Assembly (NCBI RefSeq): GCF_001401755.1 | Contig: NZ_AVQK01000018.1 | Coordinates: 168,580-232,579 of the forward strand | DNA: 64,000 nucleotides | Source of the DNA: Aquimarina longa SW024 | GTDB taxonomy: Bacteria > Bacteroidota > Bacteroidia > Flavobacteriales > Flavobacteriaceae | Direction of reading: 5' to 3' | Part shown: positions 56,114-64,000 of the stretch, piece after piece | How the letters are laid out: each line of letters opens with the position of its first letter | Position numbering within the stretch: the first letter of the stretch is position 1 | Notes under the pieces: generated by a model | What the model was told of the DNA's origin: nothing | Databases searched by the model: none | Seen by the model: only the letters and a program-made list of their open reading frames with translations | Translations under genes and position numbers: made by a program

Positions 56114-56671
56114 TTATTCTTTTATAAACATTACTCCGTCATTAATTCTTGAATTGAAGATAGTCAAATCTTGATTAGCATCAAAACCATCTGCTTCATT
56201 AATTGAACCATCTGGTAAATAACTTTTATAATCTTGATCTGTAAAAACCCAATTAATTTTATGATCCCAATACAATTGCTTTGCTTGTATATGAGTACTG
56301 TCTGCTGTTTGTATATCCACATTACCTCTCATATCAATCAAACCTGTTTCTTGGTAAGAAATAGCATAATCTGATGTAACTACACTTATTTTACCTTCTT
56401 TATCAATAATATCCAAAACAATACCTTCTGGAAACTCATGATACGCAAAAGATTCATTAGAATAGTCTAATATTCTTGAAGTCTTGAGGATTGCCGTAAG
56501 CTTTCCAGAATCTGTATATTTTAGATTTACATTAAAAGCTTCTGCAATAGGCATACTTTTATCAACAAGCCCTTTTTTAGTATTCTTTTGTATTGATTGG
56601 CATGAAAAAAACATTGTCACAGCAAATGCTATGACAATGTTTGTTAGTATATATTTATTTTTATTCCGCAT
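56114..56671 (-). CDS. lptC: LptC, lipopolysaccharide export lipoprotein
   Basis: 185 aa. A lipoprotein-like signal ends AFAVTMFFSC, and the body has the jelly-roll pattern of LptC/OstA, including VVTSDYAISYQETGLIDMRG and IQAKQLYWDHKINWVFTD. It moves lipopolysaccharide from the LptBFG pump to LptA. Its ATG overlaps the upstream stop by one base (TAATG). Confidence 0.9.
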   Translation of the reverse strand: MRNKNKYILTNIVIAFAVTMFFSCQSIQKNTKKGLVDKSMPIAEAFNVNLKYTDSGKLTAILKTSRILDYSNESFAYHEFPEGIVLDIIDKEGKISVVTSDYAISYQETGLIDMRGNVDIQTADSTHIQAKQLYWDHKINWVFTDQDYKSYLPDGSINEADGFDANQDLTIFNSRINDGVMFIKE

Positions 56672-58041
56672 TATAATTTTGGAACTCTAACGGTTTCTCC
56701 TATCCAACATCCAACGTTTACAGATTTTATCCCTGGATTATTAAATATATCTGTTTTTGAAGGAGCTCTACCTTTATAACTAGCGGCCGTTTTAGCTGCA
56801 GTAGACCTTAAACTTGGATCTACTTTCCCTGCTTTTCGAGCATAATTTTCTGCTAACCAATATACAGCTCTTTTACTAAATACATCAGCTCCGCAGTTAT
56901 TCGCACTACTTGCTATCATGCTTGCTATTCTAAGGTAACAAACTCCCATAGAAGGTTTCTGAGCAAGTGTCTTTTTATAATATGATCTTGCTTTTCCATA
57001 ACTTCCTTGTTTCTTCATTACTTCTCCTATCTTAAAATATACTTTAGCTTTATCACTAGCTTTAGTTTCTAATTCTGCAGACTGATTAAAATACTTTAAT
57101 GCTACTGAAGTCTTTTTATCTTTTAAAGCTAAGATTCCTAAGTAATAAGCTGACTTTGAAGAAGGTTCTACTTTATGTAATGCCTCTACAAGTTTAAAGA
57201 ACAATGGATCATCTGTACAATCTTTTGAAGAAATTCTCCCTGCAGCACTTTTTAACCAATTAGCATCTGATTTTTTAGCTTCAAACTGGCCGTTATATAA
57301 AGGAATAAGATTTTTACAATCTGCCAATTCTCCTAGTTTCTGGTTGATTCCAGCTTTTACTTTACTAAAAGCAGTCAAATTGATTCCTGCATTTTTCAGT
57401 TTTCTTTTTTCTTTTGATGATAATGTCGTTCCAGCTTCTTCTTTTTCTGTATATCCTGCAATTATTTTTGCTAACCTACTTTCTTCATCTTCGATTTTTT
57501 CCGTGATATCATCATATAAGTCAAAAACTTCTTGAAGTTCTTTTTTCCCTTCACCATGAAGATCTACAAAAAGAGAAAAATACGTATATAGTTTTTTAGG
57601 TCGCTTAAAGTTATCTTTATCTTTTGTGTATGCTTTATTAAATTCTGCAAACTGACTATCTTTAGTTCCCATTTTATTATCATACATCAACTGACCTATA
57701 TGGGAATACATATCCCCAATTTTAGTTTTTGCAGGAAAATATTGTAGGCGCTCTTTCCATAAAGCAATTATTTCTTTTGCAAGAGCTGTTTTTTCTGCAG
57801 CAGGAGCTTTTTTATACTTTGCTTCTAATAGTTTTTGTCCAAATTGATATGTAGCAACACTATATGTAGGACATTCTTTTCTCACTTTCCATAATGGCTC
57901 TTCTGCAGAGTCATAATTTTTTACTTTAGCATGCTCATAGGCTATAGAAGCCGTAGTAGCACAATCTGTAGCCTGAGCACTTAAATTTCCAGTACTTAAA
58001 ACTAACCCTGTTGCTATCGTAAATAAAACTTTAGTATTCAT
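56671..58041 (-). CDS. Secreted tetratricopeptide-like protein
   Basis: 456 aa with a signal peptide ending near LSAQ. TPR-like helices occur near the C-terminus: AYYLGILALKDKKTSVALKY, KVYFKIGEVMKKQGSYGKAR, SYYKKTLAQKP. It is conserved in Flavobacteria in this order, upstream of lptC, but its function is not known to me. Confidence 0.85.
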   Translation of the reverse strand: MNTKVLFTIATGLVLSTGNLSAQATDCATTASIAYEHAKVKNYDSAEEPLWKVRKECPTYSVATYQFGQKLLEAKYKKAPAAEKTALAKEIIALWKERLQYFPAKTKIGDMYSHIGQLMYDNKMGTKDSQFAEFNKAYTKDKDNFKRPKKLYTYFSLFVDLHGEGKKELQEVFDLYDDITEKIEDEESRLAKIIAGYTEKEEAGTTLSSKEKRKLKNAGINLTAFSKVKAGINQKLGELADCKNLIPLYNGQFEAKKSDANWLKSAAGRISSKDCTDDPLFFKLVEALHKVEPSSKSAYYLGILALKDKKTSVALKYFNQSAELETKASDKAKVYFKIGEVMKKQGSYGKARSYYKKTLAQKPSMGVCYLRIASMIASSANNCGADVFSKRAVYWLAENYARKAGKVDPSLRSTAAKTAASYKGRAPSKTDIFNNPGIKSVNVGCWIGETVRVPKL

Positions 58042-58062
58042 AACTGTAGTAATTATTTGTAT

Positions 58063-59307
58063 TTAATTAAATTTTAGTTGTCTAAACCATTTGTCATTCA
58101 TTGACAAACTTAAAGAAACATTAAAGAACTCTTCTTTAACTAATCCCATATCCGTCGTTCCCCGCTGACCATACTCAAAACCGATATTAACATTAGAGAA
58201 TAATCTTCCAACTGGTAAGCCTACTCCAAAAGACATGCCAAACTCGTCAATAGAGTTTCCTTTTATAGTCAATCCTGTTTCTTCATAACGAAATCCAGCA
58301 CGGTATACCACCCTACTTAAATAGCTTGTTAATGAATTATACCTTGGGATATAATATCCTCCTACCTTATACTTCGATGCATTTTTATATACAGCATCAG
58401 TCTGCCCTGGTAATACATTAGTAAAGTTTTCAGCATTCATATGCGCATACTCTGCTCCCATAAACCATTTTCTAGGTTGACCAATTCCTCCTCCAAATTT
58501 AAACTCTGATGGTAATTTTATTCCTTGATCATCTATTTTAATTTCTTTTCTTCCTACCACATTCTCTCGACCGCTATTAGAAATTACTATGGTAGCAAAT
58601 TCTCTGGTTCCATTTGATTTTAATTTAAAAGAGGGAGTAGATACTGCAGATGCAACTAATTCTAATTTTTCGGTTATCATGGTTTTATACATTAATCCAA
58701 AAGACATTGTAAAAGATGACAAATCTGAATTCGTTATTTCTCTTGTATCAAACTGAAGGCTTGGTCTTTTTAATATTGCTTTGTTCTCAATACTCCCAAA
58801 GTTATAATTTAAATCTAAACCTATACTTAAACCCTTATAAATCTTAGCTCCTGTAGCTAAAAAAACTTTATTCAATCCTCCTTTTCCTATAAATTGAGAT
58901 TCTCTATTATCGCTCTCAATAGCATTAAGTTTATACCCTACAGAGGTAAGAGGTGCAATCCCAAAAGCAAAAGCAAATTTTCCTGCAGGAATACCTATTG
59001 CTAAGTAATCCAAAGATGCATTATCACCAGAAGATGACTTATTGGCATTACTTATCTTAAAACTGCGGTATGATGTTCCTACTGCATATGTTGTCAATTT
59101 TAAATCTCCATAAGATGCTGGATTCTGAAGATTTAAATGAATACTATCTCCAAGTACACTCAATCCCCCCATCGACCTGTTTTCTACTGTTCCCTTGAAC
59201 TTAGGTATCCCTATTCCATAAAAAGAATATGGAGAAGAAGTACCTTCCTGAGCGTAAGATGTTATGGCAACATGTGCCAATATAATCACTAAAATCTTCT
59301 TTATCAT
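58063..59307 (-). CDS. FadL-like or conserved flavobacterial outer membrane beta-barrel protein
   Basis: 414 aa. A signal peptide ends ITSYAQ. Residues 20-60 are TSSPYSFYGIGIPKFKG then NRSMGGLSVLGDSIHLNLQN. The body is made of alternating beta strands, and the final Phe/Asn-type end (RQLKFN) fits outer membrane barrels. The gene overlaps coaX by 4 bp. The transported substrate is unknown. Confidence 0.88.
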   Translation of the reverse strand: MIKKILVIILAHVAITSYAQEGTSSPYSFYGIGIPKFKGTVENRSMGGLSVLGDSIHLNLQNPASYGDLKLTTYAVGTSYRSFKISNANKSSSGDNASLDYLAIGIPAGKFAFAFGIAPLTSVGYKLNAIESDNRESQFIGKGGLNKVFLATGAKIYKGLSIGLDLNYNFGSIENKAILKRPSLQFDTREITNSDLSSFTMSFGLMYKTMITEKLELVASAVSTPSFKLKSNGTREFATIVISNSGRENVVGRKEIKIDDQGIKLPSEFKFGGGIGQPRKWFMGAEYAHMNAENFTNVLPGQTDAVYKNASKYKVGGYYIPRYNSLTSYLSRVVYRAGFRYEETGLTIKGNSIDEFGMSFGVGLPVGRLFSNVNIGFEYGQRGTTDMGLVKEEFFNVSLSLSMNDKWFRQLKFN

Positions 59308-60035
59308 TTATTATTATTAAAAGCTAAAATGTAGTTTAATCCTTCCAACAAAAAATTAGAAGTGGCAAATATGCTATTTTTTAATCTTTTAGACAAAAAA
59401 TGTGCATCTCCTCCGGTTAAAATAACTGTTAAATCAGGATAAATGTTGCAATATTGGTCAATTACACCGTCAATTTCATATAAAATACCAAAAATTATTC
59501 CTGAATGTATTGCTTGCTCTGTACTTTTTCCTATATAATTTTCTGGATCCTCTATTTCTAATAAAGGTAATTTTGCTGTATAATTATTAAGACTTTCATA
59601 TCGTAGTCTTATCCCTGGTGATATTGCCCCTCCAAGATATTCCTCTTTTTGATTTTTAAAATCATATGTCACACACGTACCTGCATCTATAACCAATACA
59701 TTTTTATTTGGATATTGACCTACAGCAGCTGCAACTAGCCCTAATCTATCGATTCCAAGCGTAGTTGGTGTTTCATACATATTCTTAAATGGCATTTTAA
59801 CTAAAAAATTTACTACAAGTGTTTCAAAAAGAGTTTTAACATATCCTATCTGATCATTATTCAGATTAGACACAGAAGAAATTACAGCATTAGTAATCAA
59901 AGGATATTCTTCTTTAATTAGTTGTATTGCCTCTTTAAATTCATATTGTTTTATACTATTCTTATAAATAATTTTTGAGAATTCAAAAACTCCAAGTTTC
60001 GTATATGTATTCCCGACATCAATAACAAGGTTCAT
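59304..60035 (-). CDS. coaX: Type III pantothenate kinase
   Basis: 243 aa. MNLVIDVGNTYTKLGVFEFS holds the phosphate-binding DVGNT motif, VLVIDAGTCVTYDF the ASKHA second motif, and GGAISPGIRLRYESLNNYTA is typical of CoaX. It starts coenzyme A synthesis by phosphorylating pantothenate. It is the first gene of this minus-strand series, next to tRNA-Phe. Confidence 0.94.
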   Translation of the reverse strand: MNLVIDVGNTYTKLGVFEFSKIIYKNSIKQYEFKEAIQLIKEEYPLITNAVISSVSNLNNDQIGYVKTLFETLVVNFLVKMPFKNMYETPTTLGIDRLGLVAAAVGQYPNKNVLVIDAGTCVTYDFKNQKEEYLGGAISPGIRLRYESLNNYTAKLPLLEIEDPENYIGKSTEQAIHSGIIFGILYEIDGVIDQYCNIYPDLTVILTGGDAHFLSKRLKNSIFATSNFLLEGLNYILAFNNNK

Positions 60036-60085
60036 ATCTTATTTGTATTTTGTAAAAATACAAAATGATTTTTTTTATTTTTTAT

Positions 60086-60116
60086 TTTGTGTATTCAAAA
60101 AAGGTTTATATATTTG
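60086..60116 (+). promoter_or_regulatory. Consensus Bacteroidota promoter for tRNA-Phe
   Basis: TTTG (60086-60089), exactly 19 bases, and TATATTTG (60109-60116) match TTTG-N19-TAnnTTTG completely. The tRNA begins 17 bp after the -7 box. Confidence 0.85.
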
Positions 60117-60132
60117 CATCCGCTTACAACAA

Positions 60133-60205
60133 GGTGCCTTAGCTCAGTTGGTAGAGCAAAGGACTGAAAATCCTTGTGTCCCTGGTTCGATTCCTGGAGG
60201 CACCA
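60133..60205 (+). tRNA. tRNA-Phe (GAA)
   Basis: 73 nt. The acceptor stem GGTGCCT pairs with AGGCACC, the D-arm has AGCTCAGTTGGTAGAGC, the anticodon loop is CTGAAAA (GAA), the T-arm GGTTCGATTCC, and A73 follows. A terminator hairpin follows. Confidence 0.95.
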
Positions 60206-60210
60206 CCTTT

Positions 60211-60251
60211 AAAAACCGTAATATTTTCATTAGAAAATAATTACGGTTTTT
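60211..60251 (+). terminator. Terminator of tRNA-Phe
   Basis: AAAAACCGTAAT (60211-60222) pairs with ATTACGGTTTTT (60240-60251). The inner ATTTTC / GAAAAT pair extends the hairpin, with an ATTA loop. T residues follow. Confidence 0.85.
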
Positions 60252-60432
60252 TTGTTTCTTACAAGATAAAAAGTATTTTAATTAATATAAATGTGTTTTT
60301 AATCGTTAAAAAATGCATTTAATCTGATTATTGTGTATATTTAATACAAAATAACTGTTAAATACATGTTAATTAAATATATTTACACTTTAATATAGAG
60401 AAACACTAAGTCTTACATAACCCCCACGCCTT

Positions 60433-63400
60433 ATGATAACCCCAACACTTTTAAAGTCATACAGGAATAAGTTACTTTTTTTTGTAATTTATTTATTTTA
60501 TCACGGAATCTCTTATAGCCAAGCGACTGTCACAAACAATTCTGCTGATGCGAATGATCTTCGTAACCAAATTTTAGGAATAGGTGTTTCTGTATCTAAC
60601 CAGCAAATCTTATATGGTGCAAATGATCAATTCGGAACTTTTGAAAATGGAGTAACTGGTGCCAACTTACAATTAGAAAGTGGAATTATTCTTACCACAG
60701 GAAATGTTACAACAGCTTTTACATCCAACAACGAAACTAATACAACAATTAATCAAGTAGATGAAGGTCCAGATCCTGACCTTAACTTAATAGATAGTAC
60801 TGCCGATTTTGATACGGCAGCCTATCAATTTGAGTTTACAACAGATGGAGATGGTGTAGTGATAGAATATCAATTTGCATCAGATGAATACCCCGAATAT
60901 GTTTGCTCTAGGTTTAATGATGCCTTTGGTTTTTTTGTATCAGGTGGAGACTTACCTGCAACACAAAACATAGCATTATTACCTAATAATGCTGTAGTAT
61001 CAGTTAACACTATTAATAATGGAACATCGGGTTCTAATGCAGATGGAACTAGTTGTGATTTTTCTCAATCAACATTGCACATCGATAACAATGATGGTTC
61101 CGCAGGCTCTGTTTTTATAGAATATGATGGTATTAGTGTAAAACTTTTTGCTACTTTACCTCTTACTTCTGGTGTAACCTATACTATGAAAATGGCAATG
61201 GCAGATGTTGGAGATTCACAATGGGATTCTGGTGTATTTATAAAAGTATTTCGTGCAGCTTATGATACCGATGGAGATGGTAAATTTGATGCTGTAAATG
61301 ATATAGATGATGACAATGATGGTATTTTGGACACTGTAGAATCAGGAGGAGTAGATCCTGATACTGATAACGATGGAGATAATGTTCCTTTATATTTAGA
61401 TAACAATGATAATGACAATAGTATTGGAGATACCGACAATGCTGTAGAGGCTGCATTTGATGCCGATGGTGATGGGATTGCCAATCATTTAGATAGTGAT
61501 TCTGATGGCGATAATTGTCCTGATGCAAATGAAGCTTACAACTTAGAAACAGCTGATACAGATGGAAATGGATATTACGGAACAGGAAACCCTCCTTCAA
61601 CTACTGCAGATGGTAGAGTTATTGGAGCTCCCTACACAAGTCCCGAAGATACCGATAGTAATTCTACAGTAGATTTTCTTGAGGTAGGTCCCAATACCGA
61701 TAATGATGCTAACCTTAATGGTTGTGACCCAGATGATGACAATGATGGAAACCCCGATGTAACAGATCCTAATGACGTAACTCCAACAGCATTAAATGAC
61801 TCAATAGACATCGTAGAAGGTACCACAGGAACAATTAATATACTTACTAACGATGATTTTATTCCAAGTGCTAATACAACAATTACAAATTTAAATTCAG
61901 GAACTGCTACAGGAACAGTAAGTTTTAATGGAACTACAGGAGTTATGGAATATACTCCTGCCCCAGGTGAGGAAGGAAATATTGTGGCTATAAATTACCA
62001 AGTATGTAATGCAGGAGTTACTCCTATTGTTTGTGATGATGCAACAGTAAATATTACTGTACAAGTTGATACTGATAATGATGGTGATCCTGATGTAACA
62101 GATCCTGATGATGACAATGATGGTGTTATAGATACCGGAGATAATGCTCCTTTAAACCCAAATAGCTGTAGAGATACTGATGGAGATGGCTGTGATGATT
62201 GTACCAATAGTGGAGCTAATAATTCAGGAGGAGATCCTGCAAATGATGGCACAGATAGTGATGGTGATGGAATTTGCGACATTTCTGATGCCGTACCAAT
62301 CCTAACAATAAATGATATAACAACTGATAATGTTGTAAATACTGTCGAAGCTTCTGCAAATGTAAATGTTACAGGTGTTGTTACAGGGGATTTCAATAAC
62401 GGAGATATTGTTACATTAACAATTAATGGCACGTCATACACAGGACCTGTAAATTCTTCAGGGATATTTAATATTTCTGTCTCTGGTTCAGATTTAGAAA
62501 ATGATCCTGACCTTACAGTAGAAGGAAGTGTTACCACAACCAATGGTGGAGGATTTTCAAGCACTGATACTGATACACAGATATACTCTTTAGACACCTC
62601 TGCTCCATCTGCACCAACAGTAGTCATTACTGAAGATACCAATAATGATGGGGTCATCAGTGCTAGTGAATTGAGCGGAAACGTTGATGTCACTGTAACA
62701 CTACCGGCAGATGCCGTTGCAGGAGATATCGTAACCATAACAGATGGAAACGGAAACACTCAAAATGTAACCCTAACCGCTACTGATATTACCAATGGAA
62801 ACATTGCTGTAAACTTCCCGAATCCTGGAGATAACGGAACGATTACTGCAACTGCATTTGTAACAGATCAAGCAGGGAATCAAGGAACATCAGCTAATGA
62901 TACAGCAACTATAAATACCTCTGCTCCATCTGCACCAACAGTAGTCATTACTGAAGATACCAATAACGATGGGGTCATCAGTGCTAGTGAAGCTACTGGT
63001 CCTGTAGATGTCACCGTAACACTACCGGCAGATGCCGTTGCAGGAGATACCGTAACCATAACAGATGGAAACGGAAATACTCAAAATGTAACCCTAACCG
63101 CTACCGATATTACCAATGGAAACATTGCTGTAAACTTCCCGAATCCTGGAGATAACGGAACGATTACCGCAACTGCATTTGTAACAGATCAAGCAGGGAA
63201 TCAAGGAACATCAGCTAATGATACAGCAACTATAAATACCTCTGCTCCATCTGCTCCAACAGTAGTCATTACTGAAGATACCAATAACGATGGGGTCATC
63301 AGTACTAGTGAAGCTACTGGTCCTGTAGATGTCACTGTAACACTACCGGCAGATGCTATTGCAGGAGATACTGTAACCATAACAGATGGAAACGGAAATA

Positions 63401-64000
63401 CTCAAAATGTAACCCTAACCGCTACCGATATTACCAATGGAAACATTGCTGTAAACTTCCCGAATCCTGGAGATAACGGAACGATTACTGCAACTGCATT
63501 TGTAACAGATCAAGCAGGGAATCAAGGAACATCTGCTAATGATACAGCAACTATAAATACCTCTGCTCCATCTGCACCAACAGTAGTCATTACTGAAGAT
63601 ACCAATAACGATGGGGTCATCAGTGCTAGTGAAGCTACTGGTCCTGTAGATGTAGCTGTAACACTACCGGCAGATGCCGTTGCAGGAGATATCGTAACCA
63701 TAACAGATGGAAACGGAAACACTCAAAATGTAACCCTAACCGCTACTGATATTACCAATGGAAACATTGCTGTAAACTTCCCGAATCCTGGAGATAACGG
63801 AACGATTACTGCAACTGCATTTGTAACAGATCAAGCAGGGAATCAAGGAACATCAGCTAATGATACAGCAACTATAAATACCTCTGCTCCATCTGCACCA
63901 ACAGTAGTCATTACTGAAGATACCAATAACGATGGGGTCATCAGTACTAGTGAAGCTACTGGTCCTGTAGATGTCACTGTAACACTACCGGCAGATGCCG
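60433..64000 (+). CDS. Giant secreted adhesin-like protein with Ig-like and thrombospondin-type repeats, C-terminus outside window
   Basis: Starts at ATG 60433 and stays open to the end of the window (1,189 codons). A signal peptide ends around GISYSQA. Residues about 35-275 form a choice-of-anchor L domain (NLQLESGIILTTGN, IEYQFASDEYPEYVC, FNDAFGFFVSGG). Thrombospondin type 3 calcium repeats follow (DTDGDGKFDAVNDIDDDNDG and similar), then a cadherin- or Ig-like region. From about residue 720 on there are near-identical 107-residue units with DTNNDGVIS, a calcium-type turn. It would act at the cell surface, with a type IX sorting domain expected beyond the window. The base composition is normal for this genome. 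Confidence 0.9.
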   Translation, partial: MITPTLLKSYRNKLLFFVIYLFYHGISYSQATVTNNSADANDLRNQILGIGVSVSNQQILYGANDQFGTFENGVTGANLQLESGIILTTGNVTTAFTSNNETNTTINQVDEGPDPDLNLIDSTADFDTAAYQFEFTTDGDGVVIEYQFASDEYPEYVCSRFNDAFGFFVSGGDLPATQNIALLPNNAVVSVNTINNGTSGSNADGTSCDFSQSTLHIDNNDGSAGSVFIEYDGISVKLFATLPLTSGVTYTMKMAMADVGDSQWDSGVFIKVFRAAYDTDGDGKFDAVNDIDDDNDGILDTVESGGVDPDTDNDGDNVPLYLDNNDNDNSIGDTDNAVEAAFDADGDGIANHLDSDSDGDNCPDANEAYNLETADTDGNGYYGTGNPPSTTADGRVIGAPYTSPEDTDSNSTVDFLEVGPNTDNDANLNGCDPDDDNDGNPDVTDPNDVTPTALNDSIDIVEGTTGTINILTNDDFIPSANTTITNLNSGTATGTVSFNGTTGVMEYTPAPGEEGNIVAINYQVCNAGVTPIVCDDATVNITVQVDTDNDGDPDVTDPDDDNDGVIDTGDNAPLNPNSCRDTDGDGCDDCTNSGANNSGGDPANDGTDSDGDGICDISDAVPILTINDITTDNVVNTVEASANVNVTGVVTGDFNNGDIVTLTINGTSYTGPVNSSGIFNISVSGSDLENDPDLTVEGSVTTTNGGGFSSTDTDTQIYSLDTSAPSAPTVVITEDTNNDGVISASELSGNVDVTVTLPADAVAGDIVTITDGNGNTQNVTLTATDITNGNIAVNFPNPGDNGTITATAFVTDQAGNQGTSANDTATINTSAPSAPTVVITEDTNNDGVISASEATGPVDVTVTLPADAVAGDTVTITDGNGNTQNVTLTATDITNGNIAVNFPNPGDNGTITATAFVTDQAGNQGTSANDTATINTSAPSAPTVVITEDTNNDGVISTSEATGPVDVTVTLPADAIAGDTVTITDGNGNTQNVTLTATDITNGNIAVNFPNPGDNGTITATAFVTDQAGNQGTSANDTATINTSAPSAPTVVITEDTNNDGVISASEATGPVDVAVTLPADAVAGDIVTITDGNGNTQNVTLTATDITNGNIAVNFPNPGDNGTITATAFVTDQAGNQGTSANDTATINTSAPSAPTVVITEDTNNDGVISTSEATGPVDVTVTLPADA
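62596..64000 (+). repeat. Tandem 321-bp (107-aa) repeats inside the adhesin gene
   Basis: The sequence GTAGTCATTACTGAAGATAC recurs at 62620, 62941, 63262, 63583 and 63904, exactly 321 bp apart each time. Four units are complete and a fifth is cut by the window end. Units differ at only a few bases, mainly at the S[AT]SE[LA] positions, so they have been homogenised recently. Confidence 0.95.

Noticed and set aside
60043..60240. A 65-codon frame running through tRNA-Phe
   Set aside because: It translates the tRNA gene itself and its promoter and terminator.
61238..63722. Long open frames on the minus strand opposite the adhesin gene
   Set aside because: They are Ser/Pro/Thr-rich mirror images of the repeats, repeat with the same 321-bp period, and have no independent start or neighbour support.
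62596..64000. The regular repeats as a CRISPR array
   Set aside because: The unit is 321 bp, is coding throughout, and has no short-repeat/spacer alternation.

Overview
The window looks like a chromosome segment from a marine or aquatic member of the Flavobacteriaceae (Bacteroidota). The evidence is low-GC DNA, the gliding and type IX secretion core gldK-gldL-gldM-gldN, a topA / arginase-like gene / gldK neighbourhood, promoters of the TTTG-N19-TAnnTTTG type, few Shine-Dalgarno-like sites, and a very large secreted adhesin with thrombospondin-type and Ig-like repeats. I cannot name the species from sequence alone. Aquimarina-like genomes are a reasonable guess.

Layout. (1) 1-5.4 kb, all on the minus strand: a PAAR spike protein, a large multidomain protein with an M23-like N-terminus and an NlpC/P60- or CHAP-like C-terminus, and two lipoproteins that could be immunity proteins. 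This reads as a type VI secretion-type effector cassette, although no tss genes are in view. A small protein with an internal duplication precedes it. (2) 5.4-14.6 kb: a GC-richer mobilizable element with an XRE regulator, a VirD4/TraG coupling protein, a Sel1-repeat protein, a relaxase, a MobC-like accessory protein, an oriT-like region, a ParDE toxin-antitoxin pair and a toprim primase. No integrase and no type IV secretion channel genes are seen. (3) 14.7-15.7 kb: a small membrane protein, initiator tRNA-Met and a CPXCG protein, where the chromosomal background resumes. (4) 15.7-24.1 kb: a MarR-RND-MFP-TolC efflux operon and an ABC-F protein. (5) 24.2-34.9 kb: a DUF983 protein, an FAD oxidoreductase, gldKLMN, a degenerate arginase-family protein, topA and a membrane protein. 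(6) 35-42 kb on the plus strand: miaB, a sigma-54 activator, lptE, a conserved helical protein, secG and groESL. (7) 42-48.8 kb: an orphan repeat-containing protein, and a PrpR/RamB/ScfR-type regulator divergent from the glyoxylate shunt genes aceB-aceA. (8) 48.8-52.1 kb: a VanX-like dipeptidase, a DUF3347 lipoprotein, an fRMsr-like GAF protein and galE. (9) 52.3-60.0 kb on the minus strand: an envelope operon running coaX, OMP, TPR protein, lptC, a small membrane protein, a CBS/HlyC protein and a PpiD-like foldase. (10) 60.1 kb to the end: tRNA-Phe and a giant adhesin that runs off the window with near-identical 321-bp repeats.

How the genes fit together. The envelope theme is strong. Lipopolysaccharide transport (lptE, lptC), periplasmic folding (PpiD-like), protein export (secG, type IX gldKLMN) and a large surface adhesin all occur here. 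The adhesin would be a plausible type IX cargo, but its C-terminal sorting domain is outside the window. The aceBA pair with its divergent regulator points to growth on acetate or fatty acids. The mobile region is the clearest foreign part. Its relaxase resembles a family I associate with proteobacterial plasmids, and its intergenic region carries a short match to the RSF1010-type nick core.

The observations I consider most worth checking are the oriT-like structure (12299-12381), the three equally sized ACTC[A/G]-N12-TGAGT elements (8832-8958), the PAAR/hydrolase/lipoprotein cassette, the repeat-rich orphan protein at 42105-43772, the catalytically degenerate arginase relative beside the type IX motor genes, and the GTTCGC palindrome between the regulator and aceB.
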